A stretch of 64,000 nucleotides of DNA from Stenotrophomonas bentonitica. GTDB taxonomy: Bacteria > Pseudomonadota > Gammaproteobacteria > Xanthomonadales > Xanthomonadaceae. Positions 29,869 to 40,080 of this stretch are shown here, in pieces. A program made the translations under genes and the position numbers. The notes under the pieces are model-generated. The model saw only the letters and a program-made list of their open reading frames with translations, was not told where the DNA came from and searched no databases. The stretch covers positions 1-64,000 of the forward strand of contig NZ_PKQP01000011.1 of the NCBI RefSeq assembly GCF_002887735.1. Reading direction: 5' to 3'. Positions within the stretch are counted from its first letter, which is position 1, and each line of letters opens with the position of its first letter.

Positions 29869-30930
29869 ATGGTGGATGAGATCGAGGACGACGGCGCGCC
29901 TGGCTGGGAGGCCATCGATGCGGCGTTGAAAGCGGTGTATCCCGTGCAGGCGCCGCAGCATTACGGCCCGGTGCTGCGCTCGCTGCTGGGCGGTGAGGAC
30001 CCGTTGGACGGCATCAGCGCGTACTGGAACGATGCGCCGCTGCCGCACTGGCATTTCGTCAGCTACGGCTTCTCCGAACTGTATGAAAAAGAGAGCGATG
30101 ATCCGGCCACCAGTGGCTACGGGTTCGAGCTGAGCTTCCGGGTGGCCGCCGAAGCGGGCAGCGAGCCACCAGCGTGGGCGATGAACTTCCTGCAGAACCT
30201 GGCGCGCTACGTGTTCGCCAACGGCAAGGTGTTCCAGCAGGGCCACTACCTCAACGCGGGCGGGCCGATCGCCGCCGATAGCGATACGCTGCTGCGGCAC
30301 GTCGCCTTCATGCGCGACCCGCAGCTGCCCCCGCGCGAGACGCCCAACGGTTCGCTGGAGTTCCTGCAGGTGATCGGGCTGACCGATGACGAGATGGAGG
30401 CGGTGAAGCGCTGGTCGACCACCGGCGTGCTCGAGACGCTGCTGCCCAGGATGCCGCTGTGGATCACCGACATCGCGCGTGGCTCGCTGCTGGGCGACCC
30501 GGCACTGGCTGCCGCCGTGGCAGAGGGGGCGGCACGCGAGGGCTCGCAGACGGCCTATCTGTTCCTGGAAAAGCTGGCCTGGTCGGTGCAGGGCGAGGGC
30601 GCTGGGCAGCAGTTGACCCTGACGCTGGGCGCGCGCCAGGTGGAATCGCTGCTCGCGCTGCTGCCAGCGCGGTTGCTGTTCGGGCAGCCGTTGACGCTGG
30701 TCGGCAATGATCGGCAGATCACGCTGTCGCCAGCGGCGGTCAATGCGCTGGTGATCGACGCCGATGCGCTGGACTGCCAGTTGGCCCCGGCCACGGTGCA
30801 GGCGCTGGTTGCCACGGTCATGCCACGCCGCGGGACCTATGCGATCCCGGGCTGGCCGGCGCTGCAGGTAGTGGTGGAGCCGAGCGAGCTGCGCGATGCC
30901 GAGGGCACTGTGGTACGTACGATCGGGTAG
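29869..30930 (+). CDS. Suppressor-of-fused (SUFU) domain protein
   Basis: The protein is 353 aa long. The N-terminal half carries the SUFU signature: DPLDGISAYWNDAPLPHWHFVSYGFSELYEKES followed by SGYGFELSFRV and a histidine-rich core around GHYLNAGGP. The C-terminal half (about 200-353) has no recognised domain. In bacteria SUFU-domain proteins are often immunity proteins of toxin systems, but no toxin gene is adjacent here. The start is ATG 29869 with GGAGAG 5 nt upstream. A GTG directly before it is too close to the SD. The stop TAG (30928-30930) is part of a SMAG repeat. Confidence 0.82.
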   Translation: MVDEIEDDGAPGWEAIDAALKAVYPVQAPQHYGPVLRSLLGGEDPLDGISAYWNDAPLPHWHFVSYGFSELYEKESDDPATSGYGFELSFRVAAEAGSEPPAWAMNFLQNLARYVFANGKVFQQGHYLNAGGPIAADSDTLLRHVAFMRDPQLPPRETPNGSLEFLQVIGLTDDEMEAVKRWSTTGVLETLLPRMPLWITDIARGSLLGDPALAAAVAEGAAREGSQTAYLFLEKLAWSVQGEGAGQQLTLTLGARQVESLLALLPARLLFGQPLTLVGNDRQITLSPAAVNALVIDADALDCQLAPATVQALVATVMPRRGTYAIPGWPALQVVVEPSELRDAEGTVVRTIG

Positions 30931-30950
30931 AGCCACGCCATGCGTGGCTC
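30927..30950 (+). repeat. SMAG palindrome supplying the SUFU-gene stop codon
   Basis: GTAG is followed by AGCCACGC / GCGTGGCT arms. The TAG at 30928-30930 is the stop of the SUFU-domain gene. It forms an inverted pair with 30991-31013. An extra inverted repeat (GTCCGGCC 30954-30961 / GGCCGGAC 30976-30983) lies between them, so the whole 87-nt unit folds symmetrically. Confidence 0.88.
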
Positions 30951-30990
30951 CTTGTCCGGCCGGCGCGTCTGTTCTGGCCGGACCGCCTGC

Positions 30991-31013
30991 AGCCACCCAT
31001 GGGGTGGCTCTAC
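30991..31013 (-). repeat. SMAG palindrome supplying the GST-gene stop codon
   Basis: This is the inverted partner of 30927-30950 (AGCCACCC / GGGTGGCT arms). On the minus strand the TAG of its GTAG (31010-31012) is the stop codon of the glutathione S-transferase gene. Confidence 0.88.
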
Positions 31014-31621
31014 AGGAGGCCTTCGGCCTTCAGCACCGCCTGCACGCCGGTATCAGCCTCCATGCGCTGCTTGAAGGCGGCGAGGTTGTCCAGGCCGCTC
31101 AGGTCGATCTTCGCGCCCGCCGCCCAGCGCAGGGTGATGTAGAAGTAGGGGTCGGCGAAGCTGCGGAACCCGGCCAGCCAGGGGCGATCGGCCAGCTGCG
31201 CATCGGCGCGCTCGAACAGGCCACGCAGGCGCTTGCGGGCGGCGGCGCGGAGCGCGTCGTACTGGGTGTCGTCTTCGATGAAGGCGCCCGGCGCGAACAG
31301 CGGCTTGAACGCCGGGTGCAGGTCGGAGTTGACGAAGGACAGCCAGCGGGTGGCTTCGGCGCGCTGCTTGGGGCTGCCATCACCGGTCAGGCCGGCCTGC
31401 GGGTGGGTATCGGCGATATAGCCCATGATCGCCGCGTTCTGGGTCAGCACGAAATCGCCATCGACCACCACCGGGACCGAACCGGCCGGATTGAGGGCCA
31501 GGAACGGCGGTGCCTTCAGGGTGTCCTTGTCGAGCAGTTCCACCTCGAACGGCTGGCCGGTCCACTGCAGGGCGATGTGGTCGGCGGTGGAGCAGGCTCC
31601 GGGCTTGCTGTACAGCTTCAT
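31010..31621 (-). CDS. gst: Glutathione S-transferase, beta class
   Basis: The enzyme is 203 aa long and cytoplasmic, and conjugates or reduces substrates with glutathione. The N-terminal thioredoxin-like domain starts MKLYSKPGACSTADHIAL with Cys10 of the beta class, and the GSH-binding NPAGSVPVVVDGDFVLTQNAAIMGYI follows. The C-terminal helical domain has the beta-class His region (SDLHPAFKPLF). It is convergent with the SUFU gene. The stop lies in the SMAG pair. Confidence 0.93.
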   Translation of the reverse strand: MKLYSKPGACSTADHIALQWTGQPFEVELLDKDTLKAPPFLALNPAGSVPVVVDGDFVLTQNAAIMGYIADTHPQAGLTGDGSPKQRAEATRWLSFVNSDLHPAFKPLFAPGAFIEDDTQYDALRAAARKRLRGLFERADAQLADRPWLAGFRSFADPYFYITLRWAAGAKIDLSGLDNLAAFKQRMEADTGVQAVLKAEGLL

Positions 31622-31710
31622 GGGAACTCCGTTGCGGATCGGTGGAAGGTGAGCCGCCCACTATTCCAGAGCTGGCCCTTCATCCTCAACGGTATCGCCG
31701 TAACAGATCG

Positions 31711-32169
31711 TTACGACGCGCGCGGCTTGAGTTTCTGCACGCGGTAGAACGTGTGGTCGCCGATGGTGGCCACCTGGTAGGCGTTGCGCCAGCTCGGGTT
31801 GGCGATCGCCATGGCGGCGAAGTGGCTCGCGCCGGGCACGATCTCCTTGCGCTCACCGGCGGGCAGGGCCCAGTTGCGCTCGGCATCGAAGGCCACGGTC
31901 ATCGCTTCCTGCCAGGCATCGGCGTTGCCGAGCTGGGTGCCGGGCGCGACGATGGTCGGGGCGAACTGCTTGCGGGCGGTCACCACCTGGCACATCGAGT
32001 CGCCCCACAGGCCGCTGTCCAGCCGGCGCAGAGCCACTTCCGCGACGGCTTGCTGGCCGCGCAGGGTCTGGTCACGCGCTTCGAGGTAGACGGTCGTGCT
32101 CAGGCACAACGAATCGGCGGCAGGCTGCGGCAACAACTGTGACAGCCAGAGAATCCAGGCCAGTTTCAT
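31711..32169 (-). CDS. SleB-like cell wall hydrolase (PF07486 type)
   Basis: The protein is 152 aa long, with a hydrophobic N-terminus (residues 1-18, probable signal peptide) followed by the hydrolase domain. The motif STTVYLEARDQTLRGQQAVAEVALRRL contains the expected catalytic Glu (Glu30). SMCQVVTARKQF and GASHFAAMAIANPSW are family-like. It probably cleaves peptidoglycan in the periplasm. The SD AAGGAG is 5 nt before the ATG. It stands alone between gst and fadH. Confidence 0.85.
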   Translation of the reverse strand: MKLAWILWLSQLLPQPAADSLCLSTTVYLEARDQTLRGQQAVAEVALRRLDSGLWGDSMCQVVTARKQFAPTIVAPGTQLGNADAWQEAMTVAFDAERNWALPAGERKEIVPGASHFAAMAIANPSWRNAYQVATIGDHTFYRVQKLKPRAS

Positions 32170-32484
32170 AAATCTCCTTGCTCCGTGTGGGCCGCACCTG
32201 GCTGTTCCATCCGATCGTGCGGACGGGGCGTGGGATACGACTTGGCGTCATGGGGAGGCGGCCATCGGGGCCGCCCGGGGGCGGACCCGAACAAGACGTG
32301 GGGTCCGCGCGCTCACTCGAACTGGGTGGTGAGCGGGAAAGTTGGCGCACGATAGGGGGGGATTTCCCAATACATCCTGAACCCGAAAGCTTGACATTCA
32401 GGTTGGGAGGTGGGGCTGAATCGGCGGTTCAGCCCCGTATTCAGGTCCGCTCGGACCGGCATCAGAGCCTGATCCAATCCCGGC
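32170..32484. other. 315-nt gap with several hairpins, no gene
   Basis: Inverted repeats are present at 32281-32308 (GCGGACCC / GGGTCCGC) and 32412-32436 (GGGGCTGAA / TTCAGCCCC). The latter is 48 nt beyond the fadH stop and may end its transcript, although no T-run follows on the minus strand. A TTGACA at 32391-32396 has no matching -10 box. Confidence 0.5.
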
Positions 32485-34623
<2,139 letters not shown>

Positions 34624-35235
34624 TTATGGGGTGACGGTTGCCGGGGCGGGCTTGCGGATGCCGAACAGCGGCAGCGTGATGCCGCACAGCGGGCCGATCA
34701 GCAGGGCGAAGGCGAGGGTGCCGACACCGACATTGCCGCCCAGCCACCAGCCGATCAGCAGCACGGTGCCTTCGATCGCGCTGCGCACGATCCAGATCGG
34801 CCAGCCGCTGCGTGCGTGCAGGCCGGTCATCAGGCCATCGCGCGGGCCCGGGCCGAAGCGCGCGCCGATGTACAGGCCGGTGGCCAGCGCGACCAGCAGC
34901 AGGCCACACAGGAACATGGGGATCTGCCAGGCCAGGCCGTGCAGCTCCGGCAGCAGCCACAGCCCGAACTGCGCGCTGGGGCCGATCAGCAGCACGTTGA
35001 GCACGGTGCCCAGGCCCGGCTTCTGCCGGATCGGCCACCACAGCAGCAGCACCAGCGCGCCGATCACATTGGTGGCCACGCCGAAGGAGAGCGGTGTCTG
35101 CAGCGCGATGCCCTGCGAAAGCACATCCCAGGGCGCCACGCCGATCGCGGCGCGGATCATCACCGCCGCACCGAAGCCATACAGGAACAGACCAAGCAGG
35201 AGTTGCAGCAGGCGCAGGGGCAGGGAAGTGGGCAT
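34624..35235 (-). CDS. YczE/YitT-type integral membrane protein
   Basis: The protein is 203 aa long with five or six hydrophobic segments and the family pattern GFGAAVMIRAAIGVAPWDVLSQGIA near the N-terminus and GARFGPGPRDGLMTGL in the middle. These are small inner-membrane proteins of unknown transport function. It lies upstream of fadH on the same strand with a 105-nt gap, and is probably separate. Confidence 0.8.
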   Translation of the reverse strand: MPTSLPLRLLQLLLGLFLYGFGAAVMIRAAIGVAPWDVLSQGIALQTPLSFGVATNVIGALVLLLWWPIRQKPGLGTVLNVLLIGPSAQFGLWLLPELHGLAWQIPMFLCGLLLVALATGLYIGARFGPGPRDGLMTGLHARSGWPIWIVRSAIEGTVLLIGWWLGGNVGVGTLAFALLIGPLCGITLPLFGIRKPAPATVTP

Positions 35236-35333
35236 GGCGATGTCACCGGAAGGGCCACTGAATGTAGGCGGCGCCGGGCCGCGCCGACAGATACAGATGA
35301 CCGCGAATGTGCGCTGACACGTTGCCGCGCCGG

Positions 35334-36359
35334 TTACGCCCAGCCCGACAGCACCAGCTTGCCGATCACCCCGCCGCCTTCCAGCCGCCGGTGCGCCTCG
35401 CGCAGGTTCGCCGCATTGATCGTACCCAGGTGCGTGTGCGCGGTGGTGCGCAGCTCACCGGCGTCGATCAGGCTGGCGGCGCGGCCCAGGATGCAGTGCT
35501 GCTCGATCATGTCGGCGGTCTGGAAGCGCGAGCGCGCGAACATGAATTCCCAATGGATGCCAATGCACTTGGCTTTGTAGGGATCGCCGATCCGCAGGGG
35601 TCCACGGGGTTCGACGATCAGCCCCACATGCCCCTGCGGGGCCAGCAGTTCGCCCAGCGCGTCCCAGTAGTGGTCGGTGTCGGCCAGGTTCAGCGCGACC
35701 TGCACCTGCGTGATCCCCAGCGCCTGCAGCTGCGCCGCCAATGGCTGGCGATGATCGATCACGTGGTCGGCGCCCATCTGCAGGCACCACGCACGGCTCT
35801 GCTCGCGCGACGCGGTGGCGATCACGGTGAAGCCTGCATGGCGCGCGAGTTGGATCGCCATCGAACCGACGCCGCCGGCACCGCCGATGATCAACAGATG
35901 CTGGCCGCGATGGCGGCGATCTTCGAACTGCAGCGGCATGCGCTGGAACAGCAGCTCCCAGGCGGTCAGCGTGGTCAATGGCAACGCCGCGGCTTCGGCG
36001 AAATCCAGCGTGGTGGGTTTGCGCCCGACCAGGCGCTCATCCACCCACTGGTACTGCGCATTGCAACCGGGGCGGGTGACATCGCCTGCGTAATACACCT
36101 CATCGCCGGGCGCGAAAGCGCTGACTTCCGGGCCGACGGCTTCCACGACACCGGCCGCGTCGTAGCCCAGGATCCGCGGCGGGTTTTCGTGCTGCGCGCG
36201 CGGCGCGCGCTGTTTGGTATCCACGGGATTGACGGAAACAGCGTGTACCCGCACCAGCAGGTCGCGCCCCTGGGGCGCGCCGGGTGTCGCCACATTCACG
36301 TCCTGCAGCGCGGCGGGGTCTTCAATCGGCAGATACTGGGTCAATCCCACGGCTTTCAT
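35334..36359 (-). CDS. Zinc-type alcohol dehydrogenase-like / quinone reductase (MDR family)
   Basis: The protein is 341 aa long. The GroES-like domain (VHAVSVNPVDTKQR, GYDAAGVVEAVG) is followed by a Rossmann domain with LLIIGGAGGVGSMAIQLA at about 160. The catalytic zinc Cys/His ligands of true alcohol dehydrogenases are missing, so it is more likely an NADPH-dependent quinone or enone reductase. A GGAG precedes the ATG. It is divergent from ompA. Confidence 0.88.
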   Translation of the reverse strand: MKAVGLTQYLPIEDPAALQDVNVATPGAPQGRDLLVRVHAVSVNPVDTKQRAPRAQHENPPRILGYDAAGVVEAVGPEVSAFAPGDEVYYAGDVTRPGCNAQYQWVDERLVGRKPTTLDFAEAAALPLTTLTAWELLFQRMPLQFEDRRHRGQHLLIIGGAGGVGSMAIQLARHAGFTVIATASREQSRAWCLQMGADHVIDHRQPLAAQLQALGITQVQVALNLADTDHYWDALGELLAPQGHVGLIVEPRGPLRIGDPYKAKCIGIHWEFMFARSRFQTADMIEQHCILGRAASLIDAGELRTTAHTHLGTINAANLREAHRRLEGGGVIGKLVLSGWA

Positions 36360-36731
36360 GTCGGCTCCGGAACGAGGGAATCCTCCCCATCATACGGATC
36401 ACGCCGTCCCTGTTTTTGCGCTGAATCAAGGCGCCATCGCGATTTGAACCCTAACGTGAAAAATGTGTCGCGACGTCGCCTGAATTAGGCAAAACCCTTG
36501 TCATTGCTGGGTCTTGCGGAATTTCATCAACCTGTATAGGGTGCCACCAGCTGGACCCGGTAGAGGTCTGGCGGTCGTCTTCACATGTTACGTGACTGTT
36601 AACATCACCTTCACTCGCCTGAGCATAATGTTCGCGGCGGTGGCGTGCTGAATCGGCAGTCTGAAAACGACGCAGTAGTGCTGGCCCATGCCTCTACCGG
36701 TTTCATACCCCCGAAATAGGAGCTGTACTCA
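36360..36731 (+). other. 372-nt regulatory region upstream of ompA
   Basis: The region is AT-richer than its surroundings and gene-free. It holds the candidate ompA promoter, a likely long 5' UTR of about 95 nt, and an AGGAG SD. The minus-strand promoter of the MDR gene must also lie here but cannot be assigned. Confidence 0.55.
36599..36629 (+). promoter_or_regulatory. Candidate ompA promoter
   Basis: TTAACA (36599-36604) and CATAAT (36624-36629) are separated by 19 nt, slightly longer than ideal. It is the best-matching pair in the region. Confidence 0.4.
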
Positions 36732-37823
36732 ATGAACAAGAAGATCCTTACTGCCGCGCTGCTGGGCGGTCTGGCTTTCGCCCAGGCTGCATCGGCGCAG
36801 GATTTTGACGACCGCTGGTACCTGACCGGTTCGGCCGGCTTCAACTTCCAGGATAGCGACCGTCTGACCAACGACGCTCCGTTCGTTACCCTGGGCCTCG
36901 GTAAGTTCATCAGCCCCAACTGGTCGCTGGACGGCGAGCTGAACTACCAGAACCCGAACTTCGATGCCAATCAGGATCTGAACTGGAGCCAGTACGGCGC
37001 CTCGCTCGACCTGCGTCGCCACTTCATCCAGGAAGGCCGCGGCTGGAACCCGTACCTGCTGTTCGGTCTGGGCTACCAGAAGTCGGAAGAAGAGTACGCA
37101 GCGCTGAACACCAACGGTCCGCGTGAGCGCAAGGACGGCAACTTCGCCGCCAAGCTCGGCGTCGGTCTGCAGACCACCTTCGAAAAGCGCGTCGCCGTGC
37201 GTGCCGAAGTGGCCTACCGCGCTGACTTCGACGACCAGAGCGTTGCTGCTCCGAGCGAAGACTGGTTCGGCGACGTGCTGGCTTCGGTCGGCGTCGTGAT
37301 CCCGCTGGGCCCGGCCCCGGTTGCTGCCGTGCCGGCTCCGGCTCCGGTTGCCCCGAGCTGCGCCGACCTGGATGACGATGGTGACGGCGTCAACAACTGC
37401 GACGACAAGTGCCCGAACTCGCAGCCTGGCCAGACCATCGGTCCGGACGGTTGCCCGGTCCCGGTGTCGATCGATCTGAAGGGCGTGAACTTCGACTTCG
37501 ACAAGTCGAACCTGCGTCCGGACGCGGTTGCGATCCTGAGCGAAGCTTCGGAAATCCTGAAGCGTTACCCGGATCTGCGCGTTGAAGTGGCCGGTCACAC
37601 CGATTCCAAGGGTACCGACGCTTACAACCAGAAGCTGTCCGAGCGTCGTGCTACCTCGGTGTACAACTACCTGACCCAGAACGGCGTTGACGCTTCGCGT
37701 CTGGTCGGTCCGATCGGTTACGGCGAGAGCCGCCCGATTGCGCCGAACACCAACCCGGATGGTTCGGATAACCCGGAAGGTCGCGCCAAGAACCGTCGTA
37801 CCGAGCTGAACGTCCAGAACTAA
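36732..37823 (+). CDS. ompA: OmpA-family outer membrane protein with TSP3 linker
   Basis: The protein is 363 aa long. A signal peptide (1-22, cleaved after ASA) precedes an eight-stranded barrel-type N-domain (about 23-195). A Pro/Ala linker follows, then a thrombospondin type-3-like calcium segment (DLDDDGDGVNNCDDKCPNS with two Cys). The OmpA peptidoglycan-binding domain comes last (about 245-363: NFDFDKSNLRPD, VEVAGHTDSKGTDAYNQKLS, RAKNRRTEL). It links the outer membrane to the cell wall. Codon use is very biased, a strong SD precedes it and a strong terminator follows, so it is probably highly expressed. Confidence 0.95.
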   Translation: MNKKILTAALLGGLAFAQAASAQDFDDRWYLTGSAGFNFQDSDRLTNDAPFVTLGLGKFISPNWSLDGELNYQNPNFDANQDLNWSQYGASLDLRRHFIQEGRGWNPYLLFGLGYQKSEEEYAALNTNGPRERKDGNFAAKLGVGLQTTFEKRVAVRAEVAYRADFDDQSVAAPSEDWFGDVLASVGVVIPLGPAPVAAVPAPAPVAPSCADLDDDGDGVNNCDDKCPNSQPGQTIGPDGCPVPVSIDLKGVNFDFDKSNLRPDAVAILSEASEILKRYPDLRVEVAGHTDSKGTDAYNQKLSERRATSVYNYLTQNGVDASRLVGPIGYGESRPIAPNTNPDGSDNPEGRAKNRRTELNVQN

Positions 37824-37849
37824 TCCTTCTGGCAGTACAGTCTCATCAG

Positions 37850-37882
37850 CAGGGCCCGGCATTGCCGGGCCCTGTTTTTTTT
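37850..37882 (+). terminator. Terminator after ompA
   Basis: An 11-bp perfect stem (CAGGGCCCGGC / GCCGGGCCCTG) has an ATT loop and eight T. Confidence 0.95.
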
Positions 37883-38013
37883 GCCTCTGGTTTGCCAGAA
37901 ACAGAGAAATCAACAATAAATCCAACAAGTTGCCGTATTCATTGAAGGTGGCGCTTGAAAGACGTTGTGGCGCTGTTAAACTCGCCGCGTCGACCCCTTC
38001 CTGGATGCATCCC

Positions 38014-38523
38014 ATGCAGCGTTTTGCACTGGCCGCCGCGCTTGGCCTGGCCCTGGTTCCCACCGCCCACGCTGCCGTGGACTGTTCGGCACCTGTCAGC
38101 GCATCACCGCTGCCGCTGCCAGCCACCGCGATCGCACCGGTGGCCGAAGAGCTGTACATCCGCAACGTGCAGCTGGGCATGCCTGCCGGCGTGCTGACCT
38201 CCAACTTCGACCAGGAACAGTCGCTGGACCGCGTGCTGCAGCGCCTGCGCATCGACGGCTGCCAGAACATCGCCAAGGCGATCCCCAGCGCACCGGTGAT
38301 CAACCCGAACGATCCGGCCGCCTACAAGCCGCAGACCGAGTTCGACAACACGCCGTGGCGCTTTGACATGAGCCAGAACGGCAAGCGCATGACCGCCGAA
38401 GAGTTCGACGCCTGGATGAAGGCGCGCGGTGTGCGCGTGGTCAAGGCGCGCCCGGTACCGGCTGCCGTCCCGGCCGCCGCCACCGAAGCCCCGGCTGAGA
38501 CCAAGCCGGTGGACAAGAAGTAA
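38014..38523 (+). CDS. Exported hypothetical protein with KRMTAEEFDAWM motif
   Basis: The protein is 169 aa long. The signal peptide (MQRFALAAALGLALVPTAHA) suggests a periplasmic location. The mature part starts AVDCSAP and has a Pro/Ala-rich end. Near residue 125 lies KRMTAEEFDAWMKARGVRV, which is also found in the small lipoprotein at 39486-39830. The motif resembles the second half of a calcium-binding EF-hand loop with degenerate ligands. A start at 38005 adds three residues, and neither start has a strong SD. It lies 19 nt before the pseudouridine synthase gene. Confidence 0.72.
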   Translation: MQRFALAAALGLALVPTAHAAVDCSAPVSASPLPLPATAIAPVAEELYIRNVQLGMPAGVLTSNFDQEQSLDRVLQRLRIDGCQNIAKAIPSAPVINPNDPAAYKPQTEFDNTPWRFDMSQNGKRMTAEEFDAWMKARGVRVVKARPVPAAVPAAATEAPAETKPVDKK

Positions 38524-38542
38524 GCCGCCTGAGCGGAGCACG

Positions 38543-39394
38543 ATGACGACACGCCGGCCACCCGCCGCGAACGCGTCCCGACCACGCCGCCCCGAGCGGC
38601 GTGCGAGCCCCGCAACAGGCAGCCGCAGCACCGCCTCCAGCGCCACCCCGACCGCACCGCGCCATGGCCTGGCGCGGGTACTGTCCAAAGCCGGGCTGTG
38701 CTCGCGCACGGAAGCCGCGCGCTGGATCGCCGAGGGCCGGGTCACGGTCGATGGCCGTGTCATCAACAACCCCGAATTTCCCATCATCGACGGCCGCCAC
38801 CACGTGCGCGTCGATGGTCAGCCGCTGGACGCCCCCAAGCGCGTGTACCTGCTGTTGAACAAGCCGCGCGGCCTGGTCACCACCGCGCAGGACGAGCGCG
38901 GCCGCGACACCGTCTACCGCTGCTTCGACGATGCCGGGCTGCCGTGGATTGCGCCGGTCGGGCGCTTGGACAAGGCCAGCGAAGGCCTGTTGCTCTTCAG
39001 CAATGATCCGCAGTGGGCCGCGCGCCTGACCGATCCGGCCACCGGTCCGGACAAGACCTATCACGTCCAGATCGATGCCATCCCCGACGCCGCGCAGCTG
39101 CAGGCGTTGTGCGCCGGCATCGAGGACGAGGGCGAATGGCTGCGCGCGCGCCGCGCCACGCTGCTGCGCAGCGGAGACAAGACCGCCTGGCTGGAAATCG
39201 TGCTGGAGGAGGGCCGCAACCGGCATATCCGCCGGTTGCTGGCCGCCTTGGACATCACCGTGCTGCGCCTGGTACGCGTGGCGATCGGCCAGCTGCCGCT
39301 GGGCGAGCTGGGCAAAGGCGCCTGGCGCGAGCTCAGCCAACACGATCTGGATCTGCTTCATGCCGTGGCCGACAGCGCCGCGGCGACACCGTGA
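38543..39394 (+). CDS. RsuA/RluB/E/F-family rRNA pseudouridine synthase
   Basis: The enzyme is 283 aa long and converts a specific uridine of rRNA to pseudouridine. A basic, low-complexity N-terminal extension (1-50, Arg/Pro/Ser/Thr-rich) precedes an S4 RNA-binding domain (LARVLSKAGLCSRTEAARWI). The catalytic domain follows, with the Asp in PVGRLDKASEGLLLF at about 145, plus EGRNRHIRRLLAAL. The exact target (RluB, RluE or RluF type) cannot be decided from sequence. ATG 38543 has CGGAG 5 nt upstream. It is flanked by the two motif-sharing exported proteins. Confidence 0.9.
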   Translation: MTTRRPPAANASRPRRPERRASPATGSRSTASSATPTAPRHGLARVLSKAGLCSRTEAARWIAEGRVTVDGRVINNPEFPIIDGRHHVRVDGQPLDAPKRVYLLLNKPRGLVTTAQDERGRDTVYRCFDDAGLPWIAPVGRLDKASEGLLLFSNDPQWAARLTDPATGPDKTYHVQIDAIPDAAQLQALCAGIEDEGEWLRARRATLLRSGDKTAWLEIVLEEGRNRHIRRLLAALDITVLRLVRVAIGQLPLGELGKGAWRELSQHDLDLLHAVADSAAATP

Positions 39395-39485
39395 CCTTGT
39401 GGCCTGCCGGCAGGTGGCAGGCCAGTCGACCCGGGCAATGGATGGCCTTCGAAGGGACGTTCCGTTCAACACCGGGAGTAAGACC

Positions 39486-39830
39486 ATGCACGTCAGTACC
39501 CTCAACCGTTCCCTGTTTCGTGGCGCCTGCCTGCTGTTGCCGGCCGCGCTGCTGACCGCCTGCGGCGGACACAAACAGATCGCCAAGCAGGATCCGCCGG
39601 TGACCGACAAGGTGGTGGAGATCAAGATTCCCGAGCTCGATGGCCGCGGCAGCTACCGCTTCCTGATGAGCGATGGCGACAAGCGCATGAGTGCCGACGA
39701 GTTCGATGCCTGGATGAAGGCCAACGGTATCCGCGTGGCCAAGGGCAACGGCCAGGATGGCCCGGTCGCGGCACCAGTGGTGGTGGCCAGCAAGGAAGAG
39801 GCCAAGGACAAGAAGCAAAAGAAGAAGTAA
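39486..39830 (+). CDS. Small lipoprotein with KRMSADEFDAWM motif
   Basis: The protein is 114 aa long. The signal ends in LLTAC (Cys at residue 26), so it is a lipoprotein. After a short variable part, residues about 58-85 read FLMSDGDKRMSADEFDAWM followed by KANGIRV, closely matching the exported protein at 38014-38523. The tail is Lys-rich (KEEAKDKKQKKK). GGAG lies 6 nt before the ATG. The function is unknown. It is followed by a cluster of SMAG repeats. Confidence 0.78.
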   Translation: MHVSTLNRSLFRGACLLLPAALLTACGGHKQIAKQDPPVTDKVVEIKIPELDGRGSYRFLMSDGDKRMSADEFDAWMKANGIRVAKGNGQDGPVAAPVVVASKEEAKDKKQKKK

Positions 39831-39854
39831 CCCGCCGCGCGCGTCACCCCAACG

Positions 39855-39878
39855 GTAGAGCCGACCGTCGGTCGGCTG
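39855..39878 (+). repeat. SMAG palindrome, first of the kbl-side cluster
   Basis: GTAG is followed by AGCCGACC / GGTCGGCT arms. It is immediately followed by a second hairpin, GCACGC-AAG-GCGTGC (39881-39895). Together they form a composite unit that is repeated at 39928. Confidence 0.85.
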
Positions 39879-39927
39879 GAGCACGCAAGGCGTGCCCCGC
39901 ATCCGATGTCCACACCCCCCACCAACG

Positions 39928-39951
39928 GTAGAGCCGACCGTTGGTCGGCTG
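39928..39951 (+). repeat. SMAG palindrome, second of the kbl-side cluster
   Basis: This is a direct repeat of the 39855 copy, again followed by a companion hairpin, GGCACGC-AAA-GCGTGCC (39953-39969). The unit period is 73 nt. Confidence 0.85.
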
Positions 39952-40003
39952 AGGCACGCAAAGCGTGCCCCCATGCCGGAGGTTCATGACCTGCGACGAG
40001 AGG

Positions 40004-40027
40004 CAGCCGACCAACGGTCGGCTCTAC
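40004..40027 (-). repeat. SMAG palindrome, third of the kbl-side cluster (inverted)
   Basis: An inverted copy with GTAG on the minus strand and arms identical to those of 39928-39951. Confidence 0.85.
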
Positions 40028-40054
40028 CTCCGCAATGCGCGGGTGCTACGGCCG

Positions 40055-40073
40055 TGCCGACCGTTGGTCGGTT
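40055..40073. repeat. Partial SMAG-like palindrome at the kbl 3' end
   Basis: The GCCGACC-GTT-GGTCGGT core is kept but there is no GTAG. It lies 8 nt from the kbl stop codon. Confidence 0.55.
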
Positions 40074-40080
40074 GCGGCCC

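Noticed and set aside
32391..32396. TTGACA as a promoter -35 box
   Set aside because: No acceptable -10 box lies 16-18 nt downstream, and no plus-strand gene follows.
37367..37423. DxDxDG segment of OmpA as a separate calcium-binding protein
   Set aside because: It is an in-frame thrombospondin type-3-like linker between the barrel and OmpA domains of the same protein.
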